From assembly GCA_964412845.1 (NCBI GenBank), contig CAYPQM010000050.1:1-39553 (forward strand): a stretch of DNA of 39,553 nt, read 5' to 3'. The first letter of the stretch is position 1. Each line of letters begins with the position of its first letter. Below are positions 27,812 to 35,511 of this stretch, one piece after another. The notes beneath the pieces were generated by a model that was not told the origin of the DNA, ran no database searches, and saw nothing but the letters and a program-made list of their open reading frames with translations. The position numbers and the translations under genes were made by a program. The stretch is from JAWWPY01 sp964412845. GTDB lineage: Bacteria > Actinomycetota > Actinomycetes > Streptosporangiales > Streptosporangiaceae.

Positions 27812-30800
27812 ATGTCCAAGGGCTCGCCAGTCGCCGCCAGCCGCGCTGCGGCAGTAGTCACGGCGGCGCATGAAGCGGTGACGCGGCCGATCAGCATGCC
27901 GGCCCAGGCAGGCCGCCGTAGCCGCCATCCGGTCCGTCGTGCCCTGGCGTGGGCGTGCAAACTGGCTGTGCTCGCCGCCTTCGTGGCTGGCGTCTACCTG
28001 GCGGTGGCCGTCGGGCTCGGCGCGCTGACTCCCTGGTCGGCGGGCTGGCGAAGCGCCCTGCGGCTAGCCGCCGTGGCGATCACCGCGGCGGGATTCATCA
28101 CCGTGCGCCGCCACGCCGACGTGGCGGTGAACCGGCTCCTCCGGCCTGGCCCAAGCCGCTATGAGGTCTTGACGGGCCTGGCGAGCCGATTGCGGGCGGC
28201 CGGCCCGCTTGACGAGGCGCTGCCCAGCCTGGCACGGCTGCTGGGCGAGGGAACTGAAGCCCGCCAGGCCGCGGTGTGGCTGCGGTCGGGTCCCGGGTTC
28301 GTGCGGGCCGCCGTCTGGGCCACGTCACCCGCCCCGCTCGGCCACCACGCCCTCGCGGACCCGCCCGACCTCAGCGGGCGTGACGACATTGACGTGTTCG
28401 CCGCAGTGCGCGACGGCGGTGAGACGCTCGGCGCCCTGAGCATCGCGCTGCCGGCCGGCCGCGGTCCCGCCCCGCCAGACATCCAGCTCGTGACGGACCT
28501 CGCCAATTCCGCCGGATCCCTGCTGCGGAACACCGTGCTCACCGCCGAGCTTTCCGAGCGGCTGCGGACCGTCTCCCGGCAAGCCGACGAGCTGCACAGA
28601 TCCCGGCGCCGCCTGGTCATGGCGCGGGATATCGCGCAGCGCCGCCTCGTTCACGAGCTCGCCGGGAGCGTGCAGAGCACGCTCGACGCCATCCGCGCGG
28701 TGATCGCCGCGCTCCAGGCCACTGTCCGGGAGGCGTCCGGGGACACGGAGGCCCTGCAGAAGGCCACCATCCAGGCCCGCGCCGTCATCGGCGCGGCGCG
28801 GGCCGAGACCGACGCGCTGATTACGCGCTTTCGTTCGGTGGTGCATGGCATCTATCCGCCCGCCCTGTCTGATCACGGACTAGGCACCGCCACGGAGAGC
28901 CTGGCCGCGACCCTGCCGCGGGCGACGCGAATCGCTGCGCACGGGCTGCGCCGCTACCCGATAGAGCTTGAATCGACCGTCTATTTCTGCGCCGCGGTGG
29001 CATTACGCGCTCTCGCGGCACGGGACCACCCCGTGCCGCTCCGGATGCGGGTCGCCGACACGGGGCGCAGCCTGGTCCTCACCATCATCGACAAGTCACG
29101 TTACGGCGACCTGCGCCCTGCCGAACATGCGCTGCTGGACGAGATGAGCGACCACGCGGGCGCGCACGGCGGCACAGCCAGCGCAGCCGAGATCGGCGGC
29201 AGCCTCTGGCTGCAGGCCGTCGTCCCCTGGCACGTGCCCGCAGCGAACCACCTGATGTCCGATTCGGCCCCCGGCGGACCGCTGGGCATCGGCAGCGGAC
29301 CCGACGACCGGGAAACGGACGACCCGGAAACGGACGACCCGGAAACGGACGACCCGGAAACGGACCCGGAGAACGACAAGACGGGGACTGACGACACGGG
29401 GAACCACGACACGGGGAACCACGACACGGGGAACGGTGCCGATCCGGCCGGGGAAGCGGTCAGCCGTGACGTAGCGGCCGGGGCGACGGCCATCGGCGGC
29501 CGCGCCGGTCCAGCAGATGACCAGGCCAGGGAGCCCAGCAAGCGGTGGTCACGCGCGTTCTGGGCCTTCTTCGCTGGGTACTCGGCCCTGACGGCGGCCT
29601 GGCTCGCGCTCGGGCTCGTGATCGGGATTGCCGCCAACGTAACGGCGGTCCGGCACACGGTAGGACGGCTGGCCCAGGCCGGGCATCCGCCCTGGCTCGC
29701 GGACGTGGCGGCAGGCCTGCTAGCTGGGCTGCCCAAGAGTTACCCGGCGGGCGAAGTCGTGCTCGACTATGCCTTCAGCGCCATGAACATCGCGATCGCG
29801 GTGGCACTCCTCTGGCTGGCCCGCCGTGACTGGGCCGTGCGGCTGCTCGCTGTCGGGATGGTGGGCTCGGCGGGCGCCTTCAACCTTCAGGCCCACGCCG
29901 ACATAGACGCGGTCCAGCGGATGGCCGGCATCGGCATCGGCTGGTGGCACTCGCTGCTGCTGCACGGCGTGGGAGGCGTTGCCTACGTCTTCGCCCTGCT
30001 GCTTTTTCCCACGGGCGGACGGCACGGCGGACGGGCCCGCTGGACCGGGGGCGTCCTTGCCTTCGTCGGTCTCGCGGGGGCCGTTGCCCTGCTGAGCGAG
30101 TCCACCGCGCAATACCCGCACACCGTCAGTTTCGTCGTGTTCTTCGGCCTGCTGACACCCGTTGTCGGCATCACGGCACAGTGGCGGCGTTATGCCGACG
30201 CAGCCACCGCGGAGGTACGCCAGCAATCGGCGATCCTGCTGCGGGCGCTCATCCTCGCGTTCGGCGCCGCGGTATTGCTGAGTGCTGGCGGCCTGGTGAT
30301 CCGGGTGGCGCAGGTGCCGGGGTTCACGGTGGACCCGCAGGCCCTGGCGTTCTGGATATTCCGCGCCGTGTTCGCGGTCATCCCCTGCGCGCTCATGGTG
30401 GGGGTGCTGCGCTTCCGGCTGTGGGACGCGGCCCGGCTGTTCAACCGGGCCCTGGTCTACGGCCTGCTCGCGCTGCTGGCCGGTGTCCTCTACGTGGCGC
30501 TCGTGCTCGGGGCCGACATACTGCTCGGCCTGCCGATGCGGCAGAACCCGCTGATCCAGGTCGCGGCGACGGCCGCCGTGGTGCTCGCCCTGGCGCCCGC
30601 GCGGACGATGCTGTCCCGCCTGGCCGACCGGCTCGCCTACGGGGAGCGCCCGGCCCCGGACCAGGTGCTCGCCCGGTTGTCCGCGCTCTCCCAGGCCACC
30701 CTTTCCGGGGTGGCGATCCTGCCGTCCCTGGCCAGCATCGTCGGTGCCGGCCTCGGCGCCCGCTCCTGCGAGATCCGGCTGATCCGCCCAGATGGACGGC

Positions 30801-31768
30801 TGGAGATCCGCTCGTGGCGCGCCGTGGCCGGCCATGGCGCGCCCGGTGCTGGCGCTGCGAGCGATGCCGCGGCCGCCCGGCCGGCCCCGGTGATCATCTC
30901 GGTCCCGGTCGTTCACCGCGGCAGCACAGTCGGCGAGGTTCGCGTTGAGCCCCCGGCCGGCGGGCTCGCTCCCGCTCAGCGACGCCTGCTCACCCATCTC
31001 GCCCACGGGGCGGGGCTGGTCCTGCGCAATGCGCGGCTCGCTTTTGAACTAGAGCGGCGCCTCGCTGTCATCAGCGAGCAGGCGGCCAGCATTTCGGCTT
31101 CACGCGGGCGCATCGCCGCGGCCCAGGCTCAGGAACGGCAAGCGCTGGAACGAAACCTGCACGATGGCGCGCAGCCCCACCTGGTGGCCGTTCGCATGTC
31201 GCTCGGCCTGGCAGCGCACCGCATTTCCTCGGGCCCGGCCACCGGCACGACCGCGGACCTGGCTGCCGTCCTCCAGGGAATCACGGCTCGCCTGGACGAC
31301 GCGAGCGCGAGCCTGTCCGAGATCGCGCACGGGCTCTATCCGCCGAAACTCATGGAGGGCGGGCTGCGCGCCGCTCTCCAGGCCCACGTGGCCGCCATGC
31401 CAGGCGAGATTCGGCTGGAGTTCGGTGACGGCACAGACCAGGCGCGTTTCGACGTCGACGTCGAGGCCGCTGTCTGTTTCGCCTGCCTTGAGGCGCTGCA
31501 GAACGCCCGCAAACACGCGCCAGCCGCCCGGATCACGTTGGCCCTGGCCAGGGAGGCCGACGGGCTGCGGTTCACGGTCGCGGACACGGGCCCGGGAATC
31601 GATCCGGAGACAGCACGCGGCTTCGGGCTGCAGAGCATGGACGACCGGGTGGCGGCGGTCGGTGGAACCCTGGAGTTCCGGTCACAGCCAGGTGAGGGAA
31701 CGACCGTCTCGGGCTGGGTGCCCGCCGAGCCGGTCAATGCGTGCGCCGCACCGCTGGCGGCGGCGTAG
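27812..31768 (+). CDS. Fused double sensor histidine kinase, N-terminal half degenerate
   Basis: 1318 residues in two kinase-like halves. Half one: two membrane helices (about 43-97), GAF-like region, a DHp-like helix with His281 in 'RRLVHELAGSV', and an ATPase-like domain in which the N-box Asn is absent (VALRALAARDH, about 396-406) and the G-box is replaced by DKSRYG near 427. A repeat linker (498-542) follows. Half two: eight or nine membrane helices (about 575-930), a GAF domain, the standard HisKA_3 motif with His1117 in 'RQALERNLHDGAQ', an intact N-box (Asn1231 in EALQNARKHAP) and G-boxes DTGPGID (1258) and GFGLQSMDDRV. The second half should be active; the first looks like a pseudokinase. 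The response regulator converging at 31802-32479 is the probable partner. ATG 27812 has GGGG about 5 nt upstream. Confidence 0.85.
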   Translation: MSKGSPVAASRAAAVVTAAHEAVTRPISMPAQAGRRSRHPVRRALAWACKLAVLAAFVAGVYLAVAVGLGALTPWSAGWRSALRLAAVAITAAGFITVRRHADVAVNRLLRPGPSRYEVLTGLASRLRAAGPLDEALPSLARLLGEGTEARQAAVWLRSGPGFVRAAVWATSPAPLGHHALADPPDLSGRDDIDVFAAVRDGGETLGALSIALPAGRGPAPPDIQLVTDLANSAGSLLRNTVLTAELSERLRTVSRQADELHRSRRRLVMARDIAQRRLVHELAGSVQSTLDAIRAVIAALQATVREASGDTEALQKATIQARAVIGAARAETDALITRFRSVVHGIYPPALSDHGLGTATESLAATLPRATRIAAHGLRRYPIELESTVYFCAAVALRALAARDHPVPLRMRVADTGRSLVLTIIDKSRYGDLRPAEHALLDEMSDHAGAHGGTASAAEIGGSLWLQAVVPWHVPAANHLMSDSAPGGPLGIGSGPDDRETDDPETDDPETDDPETDPENDKTGTDDTGNHDTGNHDTGNGADPAGEAVSRDVAAGATAIGGRAGPADDQAREPSKRWSRAFWAFFAGYSALTAAWLALGLVIGIAANVTAVRHTVGRLAQAGHPPWLADVAAGLLAGLPKSYPAGEVVLDYAFSAMNIAIAVALLWLARRDWAVRLLAVGMVGSAGAFNLQAHADIDAVQRMAGIGIGWWHSLLLHGVGGVAYVFALLLFPTGGRHGGRARWTGGVLAFVGLAGAVALLSESTAQYPHTVSFVVFFGLLTPVVGITAQWRRYADAATAEVRQQSAILLRALILAFGAAVLLSAGGLVIRVAQVPGFTVDPQALAFWIFRAVFAVIPCALMVGVLRFRLWDAARLFNRALVYGLLALLAGVLYVALVLGADILLGLPMRQNPLIQVAATAAVVLALAPARTMLSRLADRLAYGERPAPDQVLARLSALSQATLSGVAILPSLASIVGAGLGARSCEIRLIRPDGRLEIRSWRAVAGHGAPGAGAASDAAAARPAPVIISVPVVHRGSTVGEVRVEPPAGGLAPAQRRLLTHLAHGAGLVLRNARLAFELERRLAVISEQAASISASRGRIAAAQAQERQALERNLHDGAQPHLVAVRMSLGLAAHRISSGPATGTTADLAAVLQGITARLDDASASLSEIAHGLYPPKLMEGGLRAALQAHVAAMPGEIRLEFGDGTDQARFDVDVEAAVCFACLEALQNARKHAPAARITLALAREADGLRFTVADTGPGIDPETARGFGLQSMDDRVAAVGGTLEFRSQPGEGTTVSGWVPAEPVNACAAPLAAA
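29303..29437 (+). repeat. Two sets of in-frame 15-bp tandem repeats (kinase linker)
   Basis: Four 15-bp units at 29303-29362 encode DDRET once and DDPET three times; three further 15-bp units at 29393-29437 encode DTGNH twice and DTGNG. The linker is strongly acidic and probably extended. Length variation by whole units would keep the frame. Confidence 0.9.
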
Positions 31769-31801
31769 CACCCTGCTGGGGCCCGGCTAGCGAGACACGC
31801 C

Positions 31802-32479
31802 CTACGGGTGGTCCGCGCTGCGGGCATCGAGGAAGCGCAGGACCGCGGCGACCCGGCTGTCGAGTTCCGGGCTTTCGCTCAGCCCCAGCTTGCGGAACAC
31901 GGAGTTGATGTGTTTCTGCACCGCCCGCTCGGTCAGGAAGAGGGCGCCTCCGATGGCCGTGTTGCTTCTCCCTTGGGCCATCTGCTCCAAGACCTGCCGC
32001 TCTCGCGGGCTCAGTGCCCCGACCGGCGTGTCACCCTGGCGCTCGCGGCGGATGACCAGAGCCTCGATGAGCTGGGGATCAAGTGCAGTTCCGCCCGCCG
32101 CCACCTGACGGAGCGCCCTGGTCAGCTCGTCGATGTCCGCGATGTGGTCCTTGAGCAGGTAACCGACTCCGCTCGCACCGCGCCGCAGGAGCTGGTAGGC
32201 ATACTCGGGCTCGGCGAACTGGGTAAGCAGGATGACCCCGGTGCCTGGGTAATCGGCGCGGATCCGCTGCGCGGCGGTCAGGCCCTCGATGGCATAATCC
32301 GGCGGCATCCGGATATCCGTAATCACGACGTCTGGCCGGAACTGGCCAACGGCCGCGAGCAAACTGTCGAGATCGTCAGCGCTCGCCAGCAGCTCTACCT
32401 CTGGCACCGCGGTGAGAAGGGCCGCAGTCCCTTCCCTGAGCAGGTAGTTGTCCTCCGCGAGCACGACACGAATCGCCAC
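31802..32479 (-). CDS. NarL/LuxR-type response regulator
   Basis: 225 residues. The receiver begins 'IRVVLAEDNYLLREGTAALL'; the phospho-acceptor Asp is in 'DVVITDIRMPPDYAIEG' near residue 54, and the conserved Lys in 'GYLLKDHIADIDEL'. The LuxR HTH is 'LSPRERQVLEQMAQGRSNTA' to 'VQKHINSVFRKLGL'. It uses a GTG start with AGGTG close upstream. It converges on the double kinase with a gap of only 33 bp; this placement makes it the likely partner of that kinase, although the opposite strands mean separate transcripts. TGTCCGGACA at 32533-32542 lies upstream and may be a control site. Confidence 0.94.
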   Translation of the reverse strand: MAIRVVLAEDNYLLREGTAALLTAVPEVELLASADDLDSLLAAVGQFRPDVVITDIRMPPDYAIEGLTAAQRIRADYPGTGVILLTQFAEPEYAYQLLRRGASGVGYLLKDHIADIDELTRALRQVAAGGTALDPQLIEALVIRRERQGDTPVGALSPRERQVLEQMAQGRSNTAIGGALFLTERAVQKHINSVFRKLGLSESPELDSRVAAVLRFLDARSADHP

Positions 32480-32532
32480 CTGTCACCTGCTTCCATCGCC
32501 GGGACTGATCGCGAATATGTTCCAGATTAAGC

Positions 32533-32542
32533 TGTCCGGACA
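32533..32542. promoter_or_regulatory. TGTCCGGACA palindrome upstream of the response regulator
   Basis: A perfect 10-bp palindrome 54 bp upstream of the response-regulator start and just after the SARP stop codon, in an AT-richer patch. It could be an operator; no known consensus is claimed. Confidence 0.3.
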
Positions 32543-32556
32543 AAATGCGACGCCAT

Positions 32557-33423
32557 TCAAACGGCACGGCCGGGCCAGCGGGCCGCCTCCGAACTGGCTG
32601 CGACTTCGCGGATGCGACCCTGGCGGCCGGCTTCGGCGGGCACCCTGACCGTCCGCCGTGGGGCGGCAAGAGGTCTCATGGCACCTGTGTCGGCCAAGAT
32701 GTGCCTGTGCAGGGCCCGCAACTGCGCGCCCGGCTCCAGGCCGAGTTCGCGGGTCATGATCCGGCGCCCCTCACGGTAGAGGTTCAGCGCTTCGGCCCGG
32801 CAGCCAAGCCGGTACAGCGCGATCATCAGCAGCCCGCGCAGCCGCTCACGCAGAGGCAGCCGGAAGAGCCACGGCGGCAACTCGGCCGCCACCGCCCCGC
32901 AGCGGCCAATGGAGAGGTCCGCTTCCGCCTTGGCCTCGACGGCTAGCACACGGCGTTCCTCAAGCGGCGCTGCCGCGGCTCTAATCGCAGGCGCCGTGAC
33001 ATCGGCGAACGGCGGCCCGCGCCAGAGGGCGAGCGCACTCGCGAACAGGTCTGACCCGACGGCTGGGTGACCGGACTCGTGGATGGATCTGGCCCGTTGC
33101 ATGGTGGAGTCAAACTCGGCCAGGTCAAGCCCGGCGGCGTCCCCGGACAGCATGTACCCGGCCGCGTACGTCACCAGCGGCCCACGCTCGTCCCGGATGG
33201 GCTGCCCCATCGCCTGGCGTAAGGCAGAAACGTGCGCCTGAAGCTTGGTGCGGGCGGTCGCCGGGGGCGCCCCGGTCCACAGAATGTCGATCAGCTGATC
33301 TACCGGCACGACCTTGCCGTAATCCAGCGCCAGGGCGGCCAGCAGTGTTCGCTGACGCTCCGCCAGGTGGACCACGTTGCCGTCGCGGGTCACCTCAACT
33401 AGTCCCAACACGTTGATGCGCAC
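32557..33423 (-). CDS. SARP-family transcriptional regulator
   Basis: 288 residues with the classic two-part Streptomyces antibiotic regulatory protein layout. The winged-helix domain comes first ('VRINVLGLVEVTRDGNVV', then 'RQRTLLAALALDYGKVVPVD', 'LQAHVSALRQAMG'), followed by the bacterial transcriptional activation domain (BTAD) with 'LDLAEFDSTMQRARS' and 'LPLRERLRGLLMIALYRLGC', ending with about 40 low-complexity residues. SARPs activate secondary-metabolite or developmental genes by binding direct repeats near the -35 box. GTG at 33423 is preferred because GGGGAG stands 7 nt upstream and the family begins there; ATG at 33447 is an alternative. It is divergent from the secreted protein gene across 398 bp. 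Confidence 0.93.
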   Translation of the reverse strand: MRINVLGLVEVTRDGNVVHLAERQRTLLAALALDYGKVVPVDQLIDILWTGAPPATARTKLQAHVSALRQAMGQPIRDERGPLVTYAAGYMLSGDAAGLDLAEFDSTMQRARSIHESGHPAVGSDLFASALALWRGPPFADVTAPAIRAAAAPLEERRVLAVEAKAEADLSIGRCGAVAAELPPWLFRLPLRERLRGLLMIALYRLGCRAEALNLYREGRRIMTRELGLEPGAQLRALHRHILADTGAMRPLAAPRRTVRVPAEAGRQGRIREVAASSEAARWPGRAV

Positions 33424-33821
33424 TAGGTCACTCCCCGCGCGTTGCATGGACGTGCCACCTGAACCAAGGTAACTGCCGTATCACGTCCGCCGGTACTACG
33501 GTCCGGGTTTTTCCTTCCCCGGCAGCACCGGTTCGATGCTGATCTTGCTGGTCAGCCGCGACGGCTCGAAGTTCTGGCGAAGCCTTATCAATTGCTTACG
33601 TTTTTCATTGGGTAAATGGTTCACGAGTCCTGTTGCCGGACCGGTTGCCCACTCGGCAGGGCCGCACTTTCGCTGCGCTTACGCTCCGCTATCGATCATT
33701 TGGCCAAACGATGCGGAAATGGCATCGTGTGCAGCCCAGGCGGGGCATTCCTGCGCAGCAGCCATTGTGTTTCGCAAGGCCGTCGCCCCGGGCAGTTGCC
33801 GGTCACCAGGAGACGCCAATC
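33424..33821. promoter_or_regulatory. Long divergent control region with a nested pair of palindromes
   Basis: No gene is supported here. The stretch 33580-33640 is the most AT-rich of the window and should contain promoters. ATC-A-TTTGGCCAAA-C-GAT (33695-33712) is symmetric apart from one pair. It overlaps CGATGC/GCATCG with a 7-nt loop (33709-33727). Both lie about 100 bp before the secreted-protein start and could bind a regulator or form a leader structure. Confidence 0.45.
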
Positions 33822-35387
33822 ATGAGCAACAGGACAAAGGCCACGGGAGCAGGCAGGCGGCACATCCCGCAGCATCGCAAGGACCCGTCGTGGACGGTAG
33901 CTGACCTGGCCGCGGTACCGGGTGGGCTGGGCACGAAAATCGTTGTCGCCGGGATGGCAGGCGCGACGCTGGCCATCCCGGCCACGTCAGTACTGGCCTC
34001 GCCCTCGTCGCTCCCCCCGAGGCCCGGCTCAGGCGTGCTCGCCTTCAGCCACCTGACTGGCCAGGGAACTGCGCTTCGCACCCATACCGGCTTCGCGCCG
34101 GGGCCGAAGACGCACCCAGATGGCCAGGTCCGACGGCATCACCGGGTGTCGGAGCCGGCCGATTCGGCGTCCCGCGGCCCCGGTCTCTTGCTCGAACCTG
34201 GCGGCACCTTCGTGACGCTGGCCCAGTCGAGCAGCAATGTCCACACGGTGCCCGCCGGAAGCCTGATCATCACGTCTGACGGGACCATGATGAGGCCGCT
34301 CGCTGGCACCTACTCGACGATCTACGGCCTGGTAACCGTGGCCCAGCCTGCTGGCAGCGGGACGCAACCGGCGGTCGGCGCACCGCCGGCCACCGCCACG
34401 CCCAGCCCGACAACACCGGCCACCGCCACCCCCCTGCCCCGGCCGACGGCCGCAGTCGCGGCACCGGTTGCCGCGCCCGCTACCGCCCAGCCCGCGGTGC
34501 AGATTGTCAGCGCCATGGGCGGAGTGACCGTTGCTGACAACGGGACCGTGACGCCCACTGGAAACGTGAACCTGGCCTTCCCAGGTTCCGGAATCGGCGG
34601 CAGCCTGCCGCTGTCCTTGCCCTCCGCCGCCCCGGCCGAGCCTGCTCAGCCAGCCTTCCCGGCAGCCGATCCGAACGCGGCCCTGGCAGATCCGATATTC
34701 CAGGGCCTGGCGCAGAGCCTGGGCCGGCCGGCGCCGGCGAGCCAGCCTGAGCCGATCATGGCTGATGCGGGTCCGCTTCCGGTTCAGCTGGCGCAGACTC
34801 AGGCACCAGCGCCGTCGCTCAGTCCTGGCTCCCTCACGGTCATCCTCCCGGACGGCACTCCGCAAAGCTTCCCGCTGGGATCCAGCAGCAGCCCCGTCGC
34901 GCCTCCGATGTTCGGTCAGGGCAGCGAGATCCTCGTCCCGCTGGGCACGCAGGTCCCGCTCCCCGGGGGCGGATCGACCACTATGGACAGCCCGACCACG
35001 CTCACCTTGCCCGATCGCTCCCTGCCAGCAATCCACGCGGTTCCCGCCATGCCGACCTCGGACAATTCCCCCGCTAACAGCACTGCCGTGGCCATGAACA
35101 CCGTCGACGCGCCGACGGGTGCCCCGGTCGCTGGCGACGCAGGGGGCAGCATTGCGGGCAGCGGCGTGAGCACGGCCCAGCCACCCGCCGACGTGGCCCA
35201 GCCACCCGCCGACCCAGCCCAGCCACCCGCCGACGTGGCGCCGCCACCCGCCGACCCCGCCCAGCCGCCGGCTCCCGCTACCACGGTCAGTTCCGGCGGT
35301 TTCACCAGCAGCGACCCGACCACGGCCAGCGACCCAATGGTGGTGGCCAGCTTCGGCGGCAGCGACTTCGGCAGCAGCTTCGGCTGA
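33822..35387 (+). CDS. Pro/Ala/Thr-rich secreted protein of unknown function
   Basis: 521 residues. A long basic N-region is followed by a hydrophobic segment (about 36-60, 'KIVVAGMAGATLAIP' to 'SVLA'), which looks like a signal peptide with an extended N-region or a membrane anchor. The rest is low in charge and rich in Pro, Ala, Ser, Thr and Gly. A beta-type motif recurs three times: GSLIITSDGTMMRP, GGVTVADNGTVTP and GSLTVILPDGTPQSFP. Near the C-terminus are heptads QPPADVA/QPPADPA (35178-35282) and a terminal Gly/Ser/Phe tail (FGGSDFGSSFG). No catalytic motif or sorting signal was found. AGGAGA stands 9 nt before the ATG. It lies between a SARP and a sulfotransferase; a cell-surface or spore-coat role is a guess. 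Confidence 0.7.
   Translation: MSNRTKATGAGRRHIPQHRKDPSWTVADLAAVPGGLGTKIVVAGMAGATLAIPATSVLASPSSLPPRPGSGVLAFSHLTGQGTALRTHTGFAPGPKTHPDGQVRRHHRVSEPADSASRGPGLLLEPGGTFVTLAQSSSNVHTVPAGSLIITSDGTMMRPLAGTYSTIYGLVTVAQPAGSGTQPAVGAPPATATPSPTTPATATPLPRPTAAVAAPVAAPATAQPAVQIVSAMGGVTVADNGTVTPTGNVNLAFPGSGIGGSLPLSLPSAAPAEPAQPAFPAADPNAALADPIFQGLAQSLGRPAPASQPEPIMADAGPLPVQLAQTQAPAPSLSPGSLTVILPDGTPQSFPLGSSSSPVAPPMFGQGSEILVPLGTQVPLPGGGSTTMDSPTTLTLPDRSLPAIHAVPAMPTSDNSPANSTAVAMNTVDAPTGAPVAGDAGGSIAGSGVSTAQPPADVAQPPADPAQPPADVAPPPADPAQPPAPATTVSSGGFTSSDPTTASDPMVVASFGGSDFGSSFG
35178..35282 (+). repeat. 21-bp in-frame repeats (QPPADVA / QPPADPA)
   Basis: Five consecutive 21-bp units encode QPPADVA, QPPADPA, QPPADVA, PPPADPA and QPPAPAT inside the secreted protein. 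This is a Pro-rich spacer of the kind that crosses a cell wall. Confidence 0.85.
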
Positions 35388-35511
35388 GGCCGATGCCGAG
35401 GTGCCGCCCAGGGGCCGCCGCGCACCTCCCGCCGGTGTCCCGGGGACGGCCAGTTCAGGTCTCATCAAAGCTCAGGTAACGGCGGTAGCCGGACCAGAAA
35501 GGCGGCCAGTC

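Noticed and set aside
29303..29437. The 15-bp repeats as a CRISPR-like array
   Set aside because: The units are directly adjacent without spacers and are in frame inside a protein-coding gene.
29720..31006. A 428-codon minus-strand frame inside the double kinase
   Set aside because: No recognisable domain and many Gln, Arg and Gly; the plus strand encodes membrane helices and a GAF domain.
27812..31768. The double kinase as a possible artefact joining two separate genes
   Set aside because: The frame is continuous across the linker, with codon-phase 15-bp repeats and no stop, and no start with a good ribosome-binding site was seen for the second half. A fusion is the simpler reading.
34029..35468. 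A 479-codon minus-strand frame opposite the secreted protein
   Set aside because: Its composition is Gly/Arg-rich without hydrophobic pattern. The plus strand has a good ribosome-binding site, a signal-like segment and in-frame repeats.
35455..35511. Possible riboswitch before the sulfotransferase gene
   Set aside because: Short stems (CGGC/GCCG with a GGTA loop; GGTC/GACC) can be drawn, but no known riboswitch consensus could be matched by eye. A covariance-model scan would be needed.
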